A stretch of DNA of 25,654 bases from JAATGI01 sp036510675 (GTDB taxonomy: Bacteria > Pseudomonadota > Alphaproteobacteria > ATCC43930 > CGMCC-115725), in the NCBI GenBank assembly GCA_036510675.1, contig DATCDN010000113.1:1-25654 (forward strand). The letters run 5' to 3'. This document shows positions 7,922 through 16,080 of this stretch, in pieces. Each line of letters opens with the position of its first letter. Position 1 is the first letter of the stretch. A program made the position numbers and the translations under genes. The notes under the pieces are model-generated. The model searched no databases. It was not told where the DNA came from and saw nothing but the letters and a program-made list of their open reading frames with translations.

Positions 7922-9154
7922 ATGACCGAAGATTTCTACCGGATCAAGCGCCTGCCGCCCTATGTGTTCGCCGAGGTAAACGCTCTCAAGGCCAAGGCGC
8001 GCGCCGCCGGCCGCGACGTGATCGATCTCGGCATGGGCAACCCCGATGGCGCCACGCCCGCCCATATCGTCAACAAGCTGGTTGAGGCGGTGCAGAATCA
8101 GCGCGCCCATGGCTATTCGACGTCGCGCGGCATCACCGGCCTGCGCCGGGCGCAAGCCGCCTATTACCAGCGCCGCTTCGGGGTCGAGCTCGACCCCGAG
8201 ACCGAGATCATCGTCACCCTCGGCTCGAAGGAGGGCCTCGCCAACCTCGCCCAAGCGATCTCCGCGCCAGGCGATGTGGTACTGGTGCCGAGCCCGTGCT
8301 ATCCGATTCACGCCTTCGGCTTCATCATCGCCGGCGCCACGGTGCGCTATGTCCCGGCCGGACCAGGCACCGATTTCCTGGCCGAGCTGAAGGTCGCCGT
8401 GGCGCAATCCTCGCCGCCGCCCATCGCCATCGTGCTGAACTATCCGGCCAATCCCACGGCGCAGGTGGTCGGGCTCGATTTCTATGCCGAGGTCGTGGCG
8501 TTCTGCCGCCAGCACGGCATCTATGTCCTGTCCGATGTCGCCTATGCCGAGATTTATTTCGACGGCAATCCGCCGCCCTCGATCCTCGAAGTGCCGGGCG
8601 CGCGCGACATCGCGGTGGAATTCTCGTCGCTGAGCAAGACCTACAACATGGCGGGCTGGCGCATCGGCTTCGCGGTCGGCAATCGGCGGCTGATCGCGGC
8701 GCTGGCCCGAGTCAAATCCTATCTCGATTACGGCGCGTTCACGCCGATCCAGGTGGCGGCCACCGCCGCCCTCAATGGGCCGCAGGAATGCATCACCGAA
8801 ATCCGCGAGCGCTATCGCCTACGCCGCGACGTGCTGGTCGACGGGCTGCACCAGGCCGGCTGGGACATTCCGGCGCCGCCCGCCACCATGTTCGCGTGGG
8901 CGCCGCTGCCGGAGCGGTTTCGCAACATGGGCAGCCTCGAATTCTCCAAGCTGCTGCTGGAAGAGGCGAACGTCGCGGTGTCGCCGGGCGTCGGCTTCGG
9001 CGAGCATGGCGAGAATTTCGTCCGCATCGCGATGGTCGAAAACCGCCACCGCTTGCGCCAGGCCGCGCGCAACATCAAATCCTTCCTCAACGGCCGCGCC
9101 GTCGGCGGCGGCAAGGTCAAGGAACGCGCGCTGACGGCGCCCGAGCGTAATTAG
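7922..9154 (+). CDS. alaC: Class I/II PLP aminotransferase, AlaC-like (alanine/LL-DAP aminotransferase group)
   Basis: This cytosolic PLP enzyme of fold type I has 410 residues, the usual length. Seen motifs are DLGMGNPDG near the N terminus, GSKEGL (phosphate-cup region), NYPANPTAQV (Asn about 178), SDVAYAEIYFDG (Asp205 and Tyr208 for the pyridine ring) and SSLSKTYNMAGWRIGF, with the Schiff-base lysine at about 239. The closest group is the alanine-synthesising glutamate-pyruvate aminotransferase AlaC, often auto-annotated as LL-diaminopimelate aminotransferase. In many alphaproteobacteria this gene precedes homoserine dehydrogenase; here the next gene is convergent and unrelated. The ATG at 7922 has only a weak GAG-type ribosome site. 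Confidence 0.87.
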   Translation: MTEDFYRIKRLPPYVFAEVNALKAKARAAGRDVIDLGMGNPDGATPAHIVNKLVEAVQNQRAHGYSTSRGITGLRRAQAAYYQRRFGVELDPETEIIVTLGSKEGLANLAQAISAPGDVVLVPSPCYPIHAFGFIIAGATVRYVPAGPGTDFLAELKVAVAQSSPPPIAIVLNYPANPTAQVVGLDFYAEVVAFCRQHGIYVLSDVAYAEIYFDGNPPPSILEVPGARDIAVEFSSLSKTYNMAGWRIGFAVGNRRLIAALARVKSYLDYGAFTPIQVAATAALNGPQECITEIRERYRLRRDVLVDGLHQAGWDIPAPPATMFAWAPLPERFRNMGSLEFSKLLLEEANVAVSPGVGFGEHGENFVRIAMVENRHRLRQAARNIKSFLNGRAVGGGKVKERALTAPERN

Positions 9155-9207
9155 TATCGGGTTCGCTGGACGGCCCATTCGTCGTTTAAATCGCGCTGGG
9201 CCATACA

Positions 9208-10878
9208 TTAGCGGTCAATCTGAGCCTTCTCGCGCAGTTCGCTGAGCCGGCGCGACGGGGTGATGGCGTCGAGGTCGGTGCGGATTTCGATCAGCGCCGG
9301 CTTGCCCGATTCCCGCGCGCGCGCGAACGCACCGGCGAATTGCTCGGTCGCGTCGATGCGCTCGCCATGGCCGCCATAGGCGCGGGCCAGCGCCGCGAAA
9401 TCGGGATTGACGAGGTCGGTGCCAACGGTCCGGCCGGGATAATGCATCTCCTGATGCATGCGGATGGTGCCGTAGGAATTGTTGTTGTTGAGAATGACGA
9501 TCAGCGGCAGCCGGTGGGCGACCGCGGTGGCGAATTCCTGGCCGGTCATCAGGAAATCGCCGTCGCCGGTGAAGCACAGCACCGTGCGGCCCGGATGCCG
9601 CAGCGCCGCCGCCACCGCCGCCGGCACGCCATAGCCCATCGAGCCGCTGGTCGGCGCCAATTGCGTGCCCAAGCCGCGATAACAGTGAAAGCGATGGACC
9701 CAGGTGGCGAAATTGCCAGCGCCATTGGCGAAGATGGTATCGGCCGGCACATGCTCATCGAGCCAGGCCACGATCGCGTCCATGCGCACCGCGTCGGGCC
9801 GGTTGGTCGGCGCGCGCCAGGCGAGATGGTCGGCATGCGCCGCGGCGGTGTCCGCCGCCCAGCGCGGGGCGGCAATCGGTGGCAGGCTCGCCAGCGCGGC
9901 GGCGGCATCGCGGGCGGCAGCGGCGATGGCGAGATGCGGGCGATAGACCCGGCCCAGCTCCTCGGGATCGGGGTGGACGTGGATCAGGGTCTGGCGCGGC
10001 ACCGGAATCTCGAGCAGTGAATAATCGCCGGTGGTGACCTCGCCGAGCCGGGCGCCGATGGCGAGGATCAGGTCGGCCTCGCGCACGCGCCGCGCCAGCT
10101 TGGGGTCGATGCCGATACCGACATCGCCGGCATAGCATTCATGCGCATTGTCGAACAAATCCTGGCGGCGGAAGGCGCACGCGACCGGCAGGCGGTTGGC
10201 GGTGGCGAAGTCCTGAATTTGCGCGACCGCCACGCCGGTCCAGGTCGAGCCGCCGAGAATCAGAAGAGGCCGCGCCGCCGCCGCCAGCGCCGCGTGCAGC
10301 GCCGCCAGCGCCGCCGGGCTTGGATAGCTGGCGGCACGCTGATAGCGCGCGCCGTCCGCGACCTCGGCGGTCTCGACCAGCATGTCTTCCGGCAGCGCCA
10401 GCACCACCGGGCCGGGGCGGCCATTGACCGCGACATGAAACGCCTGGCTGACGAATTCGGGAATGCGGCGCGGATCGTCGATCTGCACCACCCATTTCGC
10501 GACCGGCCCGAACATCTGGCGATAGTCGATGGCCTGCAGCGCCTCCCGCTCGATGGTGCCGCGCGCCACCTGGCCGATGAACATGATCAGCGGCGTCGAA
10601 TCCTGGCGCGCGATGTGAAGGCCGGCGCTGCCGTTCATCGCACCCGGGCCGCGCGACACCATGACGATGCCCGGCCGGCCGGTCAGCTTGCCGTCGGCAT
10701 CCGCCATCATCGTCGCCCCGCCCTCTTGGCGGCATGTCACCAATTGGATCGCCGGCGTGTCATAGAGCGCGTCGAGCACCGCGAGATAGCTCTCGCCCGG
10801 CACGCAGAACACCCGATCGACGCCATGGACCCGAAGCTGATCCACCAGCAGGCGGGCGCCGGTGCGCGGCTCGCTCAT
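9208..10878 (-). CDS. Thiamine-diphosphate enzyme, acetolactate synthase large-subunit-like (stand-alone)
   Basis: The 556-residue protein has the three-domain layout of the acetohydroxyacid synthase/pyruvate oxidase superfamily. The cofactor-activating glutamate is in CRQEGGA (Glu52). The N-terminal Pyr domain has VFCVPGESYLAVLDAL and GPGAMNG. The C-terminal PP domain has the ThDP/Mg motif from GDGDF (about 438) to NNNNSYG. The central domain looks degenerate for FAD binding. No IlvH/IlvN regulatory subunit gene is adjacent, so a biosynthetic role in branched-chain amino acids is doubtful. A catabolic or carboligating 2-keto-acid activity is likelier; the substrate cannot be deduced. It follows the NIPSNAP gene by 15 bases, so the two form an operon. 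Confidence 0.85.
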   Translation of the reverse strand: MSEPRTGARLLVDQLRVHGVDRVFCVPGESYLAVLDALYDTPAIQLVTCRQEGGATMMADADGKLTGRPGIVMVSRGPGAMNGSAGLHIARQDSTPLIMFIGQVARGTIEREALQAIDYRQMFGPVAKWVVQIDDPRRIPEFVSQAFHVAVNGRPGPVVLALPEDMLVETAEVADGARYQRAASYPSPAALAALHAALAAAARPLLILGGSTWTGVAVAQIQDFATANRLPVACAFRRQDLFDNAHECYAGDVGIGIDPKLARRVREADLILAIGARLGEVTTGDYSLLEIPVPRQTLIHVHPDPEELGRVYRPHLAIAAAARDAAAALASLPPIAAPRWAADTAAAHADHLAWRAPTNRPDAVRMDAIVAWLDEHVPADTIFANGAGNFATWVHRFHCYRGLGTQLAPTSGSMGYGVPAAVAAALRHPGRTVLCFTGDGDFLMTGQEFATAVAHRLPLIVILNNNNSYGTIRMHQEMHYPGRTVGTDLVNPDFAALARAYGGHGERIDATEQFAGAFARARESGKPALIEIRTDLDAITPSRRLSELREKAQIDR

Positions 10879-10893
10879 CGCCGGCCCGCTATT

Positions 10894-11208
10894 TCAGCGG
10901 CGAGAACGAGGTCGGCGCCAGGATGCGATGCGATTCTCCATCGCCGTGACCAGCGGCTGCATCCTGGCGAGATAGGCCTGCCACGCCGGATCCTTGCCCA
11001 GCGCGGCGCGGCGCCGGGTGCGCTCCTCCAGGCTGTCATAGGCCCAGAGATGCACCACCGTGCTCAAGGCGCCGATCTCGGTGACGAAATAGCCGATGAG
11101 ATGCCCGAGCGTGCGCGATTGAATCTCCAGCCCCTCGGCCTGATAGAGATTCAGATAGTCCGGAATCTTGCCGATATGGATGGTGTAGGTGCGCTCGTCG
11201 ATGATCAT
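10894..11208 (-). CDS. NIPSNAP family protein
   Basis: This 104-residue dimeric alpha-beta-barrel-type protein shows the NIPSNAP signature order: RTYTIHIGKIPDYLNLY, then GHLIGYFVTEIGALSTVVHLWAYDSLEERTRRRAAL, then DPAWQAYLARM. A ribosome site (GGGGAGG) lies 9 bases before the ATG at 11208. Bacterial NIPSNAP proteins often accompany catabolic enzymes but have no established biochemical role. Here it is first in a two-gene unit with the ThDP enzyme, suggesting service to the same substrate pathway. Nothing unusual in length or sequence. Confidence 0.88.
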   Translation of the reverse strand: MIIDERTYTIHIGKIPDYLNLYQAEGLEIQSRTLGHLIGYFVTEIGALSTVVHLWAYDSLEERTRRRAALGKDPAWQAYLARMQPLVTAMENRIASWRRPRSRR

Positions 11209-11274
11209 GATCTCGTGCCTCCCCTGCGTTCCCAGTTCCCGACAATATCGCGGCTGTCGCCTCGCCGCGAGGGA

Positions 11275-11315
11275 CTTGAATTCCTCAATAGTGCCATATA
11301 CTTTGGCATATGCCA
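11275..11315 (+). promoter_or_regulatory. vapBC promoter with palindromic operator
   Basis: A -35-like CTTGAA (11275-11280) and a -10-like TATACT (11297-11302) are 16 bases apart upstream of vapB. A perfect 12-base palindrome, TGGCATATGCCA, sits at 11304-11315. A third matching half-site, TGCCATAT, lies at 11292-11299, across the -10 box. VapB antitoxins typically autorepress by binding such palindromes over their own promoter, so this is the probable VapB/VapBC operator. Confidence 0.6.
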
Positions 11316-11337
11316 GAGCTTAGGGAGGCATTCATCC

Positions 11338-11565
11338 ATGCAGCACAAAGCCAAAATCTTCATGAACAATCGCAGTCAGGCCGTCCGTCTCCCCAAGGCC
11401 TATCAATTCGGCGGCACGGAAGTATTCATTCGCAAAGTAGGCGACGAGGTCATTCTTTCGCCACGCCCAAAAACGTGGGCGGACTATCTGGCGAATGGCC
11501 GTGTCGCGTCGCCTGACTTCATGGAAGGTATCGAGGATTTGCCGGTCCAGGAGCGCAAGGAGTAA
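11338..11565 (+). CDS. vapB: VapB-type antitoxin (AbrB/MazE-like, SpoVT-AbrB fold)
   Basis: The 75-residue antitoxin has the N-terminal swapped-hairpin DNA-binding fold: AKIFMNNRSQAVRLPKAYQFGGTEVFIRKVGDEVILSP is a textbook VapB/AbrB sequence. The acidic C-terminal tail (WADYL...MEGIEDLPVQERKE) would wrap the toxin. An ATG at 11338 is preceded by AGGGAGG at 9 bases, an excellent ribosome site, so the much longer upstream open frame is read-through only. The stop codon overlaps the vapC start by one base (TAATG), ensuring coupled synthesis. The protein neutralises VapC and probably represses the operon through the adjacent palindrome. Confidence 0.93.
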   Translation: MQHKAKIFMNNRSQAVRLPKAYQFGGTEVFIRKVGDEVILSPRPKTWADYLANGRVASPDFMEGIEDLPVQERKE

Positions 11566-11972
11566 TGCCTCGCTTCATGTTCGATACCGACATTTGTTCC
11601 TACATTGTCAGACGGTCGCACCCTATCATCCTCGATCGGCTCTCGACCATGGCCACCGACGACGTCTGTATTTCGGTCATCGTCAAGTCGGAGCTTCTCT
11701 TCGGCATAGACATGTCGACGCGGCCCCGCCGTGAATTCGGCGCCGTCCAGGATTTGTTGGCACAAATCGCGGTGCTCGATTTTCCGGACGCAGCGGCCGC
11801 GCATTACGCCCAAATCCGTGCCGACTTGACCAAACGCGGTGCCTTGATCGGCGCCAACGATCTTCTCATCGCCGCCCATGCCCGTTGCCTCGGCATGATC
11901 CTAGTTACGAACAATGTGAGAGAGTTTAGCCGGGTGCGACGATTGAGCATCGAGAATTGGACCGAATTGTAG
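11565..11972 (+). CDS. vapC: VapC-type PIN-domain ribonuclease toxin
   Basis: The 135-residue PIN-domain protein has the acidic metal-binding set of VapC/FitB toxins: Asp7 in MFDTDICSYIV, Glu43 in VKSELLFG, Asp99 in GANDLLIAAHA, and the terminal TNNVREFSRV segment. VapC toxins are Mg-dependent endoribonucleases that cleave tRNA or rRNA and arrest growth. Its length and all motifs are intact, so the toxin is likely functional. The start overlaps the vapB stop by one base. The RNA target cannot be predicted from sequence. Confidence 0.93.
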   Translation: MPRFMFDTDICSYIVRRSHPIILDRLSTMATDDVCISVIVKSELLFGIDMSTRPRREFGAVQDLLAQIAVLDFPDAAAAHYAQIRADLTKRGALIGANDLLIAAHARCLGMILVTNNVREFSRVRRLSIENWTEL

Positions 11973-12011
11973 CGGAGCGCTATTCTCCGCCCTCGGATTA
12001 AGGAGATTGGC

Positions 12012-12809
12012 ATGTCACAAACAGTCGACTACGCGGTTGGCATCGGCGCGGCGCGGCGCCTTGAGAACGAGCCAATGAGCGACGCCGAATGGCAGGTGCG
12101 GGTGGAGCTCGCGGCGGCCTATCGCCTGGCCCAGCGCAACGGCTGGGACGAACTGATCTATAACCACATCTCGGCACGCGTCCCCGGCCCGGCCGATCAT
12201 TTCCTGCTTAATCCCTATGGGCTGTCGTTCGACGAGGTGACGGCGTCGAACCTGGTCAAGGTCGATCTCGACGGCAACATCATTGGCAATTCGGATTACC
12301 CCATCAACGGCGCCGGCTTCACCATCCACAGCGCGATCCACGCGGCGCGGCACGATGCCGGCTGCGTGCTGCATCTCCATACCGAGGCGGGGGTCGCGGT
12401 CTCGATGCTGGAGGAAGGGCTGCTGCCGCTATCGCAGACGGCGATGCTGTTTCACGGGCGCGTCGCGTTTCACGACTATGAAGGCATCGCCCTCGACCTC
12501 GATGAGCGCCAGCGGCTGATCGCCGATCTCGGCGATAAATCGGTGATGATCCTGCGCAATCACGGCACGCTGGTCACCGGGCGCACTGTCGGCGAGGCCT
12601 ATATCCAGATGTACCTCCTGGAAAAAGCCTGCAAATCCCAGCTCGACGCCATGGCCTGCAATGTCCCGCTGCACCGCGCCAGCCCAGCGGTCGCCGACAA
12701 GACCGGCAAGATGTTCAACGGCGCCATGCCGCGTTATGGCGGCGCCGACACCGCCTGGGCGGCGATGATGCGGCGGCTCGACCGGATCGACACCTCTTAC
12801 AAGAATTGA
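12012..12809 (+). CDS. Class II aldolase/adducin family protein
   Basis: The 265-residue protein carries the class II aldolase (AraD/FucA) fold. Zinc-ligand candidates are HLHTEAG (His121, His123) and LRNHGTLV (His184). YNHISARVPG near residue 50 and LLNPYGLSFDEV are family signatures. The fourth ligand is less clear. Members include fuculose-phosphate aldolase and ribulose-phosphate epimerase, but this branch (with FHGRVAFHDYEG) is usually uncharacterised and may be a decarboxylase or hydrolase. A strong ribosome site (AAGGAGA) precedes the ATG at 12012. It follows vapC by 39 bases on the same strand, but no functional link is apparent. Confidence 0.88.
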   Translation: MSQTVDYAVGIGAARRLENEPMSDAEWQVRVELAAAYRLAQRNGWDELIYNHISARVPGPADHFLLNPYGLSFDEVTASNLVKVDLDGNIIGNSDYPINGAGFTIHSAIHAARHDAGCVLHLHTEAGVAVSMLEEGLLPLSQTAMLFHGRVAFHDYEGIALDLDERQRLIADLGDKSVMILRNHGTLVTGRTVGEAYIQMYLLEKACKSQLDAMACNVPLHRASPAVADKTGKMFNGAMPRYGGADTAWAAMMRRLDRIDTSYKN

Positions 12810-12840
12810 CGCGGGGGGCCGAATCGGGGGACCAAGAGGG

Positions 12841-13980
12841 GTGTCGAGCGACCTTGCCATCGTCCCCCGAACCGAGCCGATGGTCCCGCGCGCGGTCGCG
12901 CCCGAATTGGCGATCGTGGTGCCGACCCTCAACGAGCGCGACAATATCCAGCCGCTGATCGCGGAAATCGACCGCGTGCTGCCCGGCATCGCGTGGGAAA
13001 TAATTTTCGTTGACGACGATTCCCGCGACGGCACGCCCGCGCTGATCCGCGAGATCGCCCGCGTCGATCCGCGAATCCGCTGTGTCCAGCGCATCGGCCG
13101 CCGCGGTCTCTCGACCGCCTGCATTGAGGGCGTGCTGGCCAGCGCCGCGCCCTATATCGCGGTGACCGACGCCGACCTTCAGCATGATGAGCGGCTGTTG
13201 CCGGAGATGCTGGCGGCGCTCAAATCCGGCTCGTGCGACATCGTCATCGGCAGCCGCTATGTCGGCGGCGCCAGCACCTTCAACTGGGACAAGCGCCGCG
13301 CGCAGATCAGCGGCCTCGCCACCCGCCTCTCGCGCCTCGTCTGCAAGGCCGACATCGCCGACCCGATGAGCGGCTTTTTCATGATGCGCCGCGCGCCGTT
13401 CGAGGCGGCGATGCGCCGGCTCTCGGGACAGGGCTTCAAGATCCTGCTCGACATCATGGCCTCGTCGCCGGCGCCGCTGCCGTTCAAGGAACTGCATTAC
13501 GATTTCCGGCCGCGCCAGCATGGCGAGAGCAAGCTCGATTCCATGGTGGCATGGGAATTTGGCATGCTGATCGCCGACAAGCTGATCGGCCACATTGTAC
13601 CGGTGCGGTTCGCGCTGTTCGCGTTCATCGGCTGCCTCGGCCTGGTGATTCAGCTCGCGGTGCTGTGGGCCGCGCTGACCTTCTCCGACTGGGATTTCGC
13701 AATGGCGCAATCGGTGGCGGTCATCGTCGCCATCGCCTCCAATTTTTTCCTCAACAATTTCTTCACCTATCGCGACCAGCGCCTCAAGGGCTTCCGCCTG
13801 TGGCGGGGGCTGGTCACGTTCTATGTGATCTGCAGCATCGGCGCGGTGGCGAATGTCGACGTCGCCGCCTATGTCTTCCACGAGCGGCCGGTATGGTGGC
13901 TCGCCGGCATCGCCGGCGCGCTGATCGGATCGGTGTGGAACTACGCGGTGTCCGCCGTCTTCACCTGGAAGCGGCGCTAG
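12841..13980 (+). CDS. Polyprenyl-phosphate glycosyltransferase fused to GtrA-like membrane domain
   Basis: The N-terminal part (about residues 20-240) is a GT2/DPM1-like domain with AIVVPTLNERDNI, FVDDDSRDGT, the metal-binding TDADLQHD and DPMSGFFMMRR. The C-terminal part (about 250-379) has four hydrophobic helices of the GtrA type, including FALFAFIGCLGLVIQLAVLW and SNFFLNNFFTYRD. Such fusions attach a sugar to undecaprenyl or dolichyl phosphate and are thought to help flip the product for cell-surface glycan modification. The GTG at 12841 has a poorly spaced AAGAGG; ATG at 12880 is the alternative and leaves the fold intact. It is the second DPM-like enzyme in the window but unlike the first, it carries its own membrane domain. 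Confidence 0.9.
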   Translation: MSSDLAIVPRTEPMVPRAVAPELAIVVPTLNERDNIQPLIAEIDRVLPGIAWEIIFVDDDSRDGTPALIREIARVDPRIRCVQRIGRRGLSTACIEGVLASAAPYIAVTDADLQHDERLLPEMLAALKSGSCDIVIGSRYVGGASTFNWDKRRAQISGLATRLSRLVCKADIADPMSGFFMMRRAPFEAAMRRLSGQGFKILLDIMASSPAPLPFKELHYDFRPRQHGESKLDSMVAWEFGMLIADKLIGHIVPVRFALFAFIGCLGLVIQLAVLWAALTFSDWDFAMAQSVAVIVAIASNFFLNNFFTYRDQRLKGFRLWRGLVTFYVICSIGAVANVDVAAYVFHERPVWWLAGIAGALIGSVWNYAVSAVFTWKRR

Positions 13981-14009
13981 CGTTTTTTTCTAGTCACCAA
14001 AAAATTACC

Positions 14010-14029
14010 GTCCCGGCGCAGGCCGGGAC
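14010..14029. repeat. GC-rich hairpin after the GT-GtrA gene
   Basis: A perfect 8-bp stem, GTCCCGGC/GCCGGGAC, closes a 4-base loop. It looks like a single REP unit of the same kind as the paired elements at 14152-14242 and 17565-17639. A run of seven T sits upstream at 13983-13989, just after the gene stop. A weak terminator role is possible, but the T run precedes rather than follows this stem. Confidence 0.6.
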
Positions 14030-14151
14030 CCCGTGGTGCAACGGCACGATGGATACCGCCGCCCGGATCATGGTCCGGGGGTTCGCCGGTAAGGGAAAGA
14101 AGCGTGAAGCGCTGGAGTTAGCTTAATCCTGATTGAAACAACCTTTCATCG

Positions 14152-14242
14152 TTCCCGCGAAAGCGGGAATCCAGAGCCACCGCCCGTCGTTCGCCCCCGG
14201 ATCAGGTCCGGGGCAGGCTCTGGGTCCCTCTTTCGCAGGGAC
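14152..14242. repeat. REPIN-like nested inverted repeat
   Basis: Four nested or serial hairpins fill this interval. The stems are TTCCCGC/GCGGGAA (14152-14169, GAAA loop), CCCCGGA/TCCGGGG (14195-14213) and GTCCCT/AGGGAC (14224-14242). An outer pair CCAGAGCC (14171-14178)/GGCTCTGG (14216-14223) joins the two sides. The layout of two REP hairpins in opposite orientation around a spacer is what REPINs look like. It lies between convergent genes (GT-GtrA and citryl-CoA lyase-like), a usual location, and could also stop transcription from either side. Confidence 0.7.
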
Positions 14243-14264
14243 AACGGAGATACGTTGAGCGAAA

Positions 14265-15029
14265 TCATTTCCCGGGTTCCTCATAGGGGATCGCGTGCTC
14301 GACCAGGTTCCAGATATGGCGGCCGGAATGGGTCTCGCGTTCCTCGACGATGTGACCGGTGAGGCCGCCGGCGCGCGACACCACGGCGATGCCGCGCATG
14401 ATCTCGGGCGGCAGGCCGATCTCCAGCAACAGCGCGGCGATGGCGCCGGTGACGTTGATGGTGAGATGCCGTCCCGCCTGCCGGTCAAGCTCCGCGCTCA
14501 TCTTCTTCAACAGCGCGATATAGTCGCCCGTGACGCCGCACTCGCCGGCGATCCCGAAGAGACGCGGCACGCGCGGATCGTCGGGCTTGTGAATCGGATG
14601 GCCGAAGCCCGGCACGGCTTTCTTCAGGGCGCGGAACGCCGCCACGGTGTCGCGGCAATAAGCGTCGCGGTCGCCGCCCTGATCGATGCCGCGCTTCAGG
14701 ATGTCGCCGCACCCCTCCATGGTGCCGACGAAGACGCTGCCGACCGCGAGGAGGCCCGCCGCCATCGCGACCTGGGTCTCGCCCGGCACGCTGTCGGCGA
14801 CAAGGCGCGTCACGATCGAGGTCGGGGTCAGTCCGTGCTCCGCCAGCGTCACGAGACAGGCGTCGAGCACCCGCGTCTCGCCTGGTGTCGGAAAGCGGTG
14901 GCAGATGAGGAAATAGACGAACTCGGTGAAGCTGTATTTGCCCATCAATTCGCCAACAAGGTCATGGCCACGAATGGTGATCGACTGCTCGTCGGAGGTC
15001 GCGATCCGGGTCTTGGGGGCGTCGGTCAT
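14265..15029 (-). CDS. Citryl-CoA lyase-like protein (citrate synthase superfamily, short form)
   Basis: The 254-residue protein matches the large-domain core of citrate synthase and the C-terminal citryl-CoA lyase domain of ATP-citrate lyase. Supporting segments are MGKYSFTEFVYFLICHRFPTPGE, GFGHPIHKPDDPRVPRLF (with catalytic-type His) and GLPPEIMRGIAVVSRAGGLTGHIVEE. It lacks the small N-terminal half of a full citrate synthase, the usual state for this subfamily. Proposed chemistry is reversible cleavage of citryl-CoA or a related acyl-CoA to acetyl-CoA plus an oxo-acid; the physiological substrate is unknown. I chose ATG 15029 over an upstream GTG at 15080 because GAGGAG sits just before it. 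It is last in the minus-strand methyl-cycle gene row, 141 bases behind the MetF-like gene. Confidence 0.82.
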   Translation of the reverse strand: MTDAPKTRIATSDEQSITIRGHDLVGELMGKYSFTEFVYFLICHRFPTPGETRVLDACLVTLAEHGLTPTSIVTRLVADSVPGETQVAMAAGLLAVGSVFVGTMEGCGDILKRGIDQGGDRDAYCRDTVAAFRALKKAVPGFGHPIHKPDDPRVPRLFGIAGECGVTGDYIALLKKMSAELDRQAGRHLTINVTGAIAALLLEIGLPPEIMRGIAVVSRAGGLTGHIVEERETHSGRHIWNLVEHAIPYEEPGK

Positions 15030-15102
15030 GGCTCCTCGCTGATACGGTGAACACCGGCATCGCGGCGCGACCCGGCACACGCCACGCTAGCAGATTTCAG
15101 AC

Positions 15103-15125
15103 GATTCCGAATTACCCGCGGAATC
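15103..15125. terminator. Hairpin between MetF-like and citryl-CoA lyase-like genes
   Basis: Perfect 7-base inverted repeat GATTCCG/CGGAATC around a 9-base loop, 46 bases after the MetF-like stop. There is no T tract on the minus strand, so intrinsic termination is weak at best. It could equally be an operator or a processing hairpin. Confidence 0.25.
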
Positions 15126-15170
15126 GGCCAAGCGGAAGGGAGGGATGAGCCGCGGGCTTAATCGAATGGC

Positions 15171-16058
15171 CTAGCGACGGACCTTAAAGCCGCTAGCGTC
15201 GCCGGCGAGGGCGAAATTACCGGCACGGACGGCGTTGAGCCAGTCGGCGGCCTTGGAGACGCCGCCGAACGTATAGAAATGCAACCGCTCGAAGTCGGGA
15301 TGCGCCCGCGCCAGCGTGGTGACCACCGCCTCGGGCCCGGCCTCGGTCAGCAGCCGGGTCACGCCACGGCCGCTGGTCAGCGCGCGCATCGAATTGCCGA
15401 CGCCGCAGCGCAGCGCGAATTTAGCCAGGGTGGTGACACTGGCCGGCCCGGCGAGGCCGATGCGAATCGGCGCCGTCACGCCGCGCGCGCGCACGCGCGA
15501 CACAAAATCGAGGATCGGCGCCGCCTCGAAACAGAATTGGCTAACGATCAGCGCCGCAATGTTCTGCTCGGCCAGCAGCGCCAGTTTTTTCGCCATGTGC
15601 TCGGCCAATACCGGCATGACGATCTTGCCGTGGCCCTCGGGATAGCCGGCGATGCCGACGCGCTTGATGCCGTGCTTGGCAAAGATTCCCGTCGCGATCA
15701 GGTCGGTGCTGGCGGCGAAGGGGCCGGCGGCATGGTCGAGATCGCCGGCGATGCACAGCACTTTGTCGGCGCCGGCCTCGCCGACCAGCCGCGCCACCGT
15801 ATCGTCGAGCGCCGCGCGATTTTCGAAATAGCGCGCACCGATATGCGGAATCGGATCGAACCCGGCCTTGCGCAGCAGCACCGCGGTCGCCACGGTGGCG
15901 CCATGCGCATCGCCCGGCACCCGCGCGATATAGATTTCGGAACCGGGCACCGCCTTTTCGATGCAGCGATCGACCGCCGCCTGGTCACGCGGCATCAGTT
16001 CCAGCGACGCGCCCTGCACGAGCGCGACGATGGCGGCGGAGAGGTTGGTGTCGGTCAT
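15171..16058 (-). CDS. Methylenetetrahydrofolate reductase-like protein (MetF family)
   Basis: The 295-residue protein has the MetF TIM-barrel pattern without a C-terminal regulatory domain. It shows SLELMPRD near the N terminus (Glu20, equivalent to the proton-donor Glu of SFEFFPP), CIAGDLDHAAGPFAAS (Asp106, at the flavin/folate-contacting position) and AGYPEGHGKIVMP, matching the family's GYPE.H motif. Sequence around these motifs departs from canonical MetF (no RGD), so it may be a divergent paralogue acting on another folate or methyl donor. ATG 16058 is preferred to an upstream start at 16076. It lies directly behind ahcY, which supports a role in supplying methyl groups to the methionine cycle. 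Reaction: methylene-THF to methyl-THF with FAD. Confidence 0.82.
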   Translation of the reverse strand: MTDTNLSAAIVALVQGASLELMPRDQAAVDRCIEKAVPGSEIYIARVPGDAHGATVATAVLLRKAGFDPIPHIGARYFENRAALDDTVARLVGEAGADKVLCIAGDLDHAAGPFAASTDLIATGIFAKHGIKRVGIAGYPEGHGKIVMPVLAEHMAKKLALLAEQNIAALIVSQFCFEAAPILDFVSRVRARGVTAPIRIGLAGPASVTTLAKFALRCGVGNSMRALTSGRGVTRLLTEAGPEAVVTTLARAHPDFERLHFYTFGGVSKAADWLNAVRAGNFALAGDASGFKVRR

Positions 16059-16080
16059 GTGCGGGCGCCCCCTCACCCTA

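Noticed and set aside
9172..9202. GGCCCA/TGGGCC inverted repeat between alaC and the ThDP enzyme as a two-way terminator
   Set aside because: The stem is only 6 bp with a 19-base loop and no T tract; too weak to call.
10141..11337. Long plus-strand open frame continuous with vapB
   Set aside because: It is antisense to the ThDP-enzyme and NIPSNAP genes; vapB has its own ATG with an excellent ribosome site at 11338, so the upstream part is read-through.
12715..13881. 388-codon minus-strand open frame
   Set aside because: It mirrors the GT2-GtrA gene, whose motifs and membrane helices are clear; the antisense product is a compositionally biased His/Asp/Arg-rich sequence.
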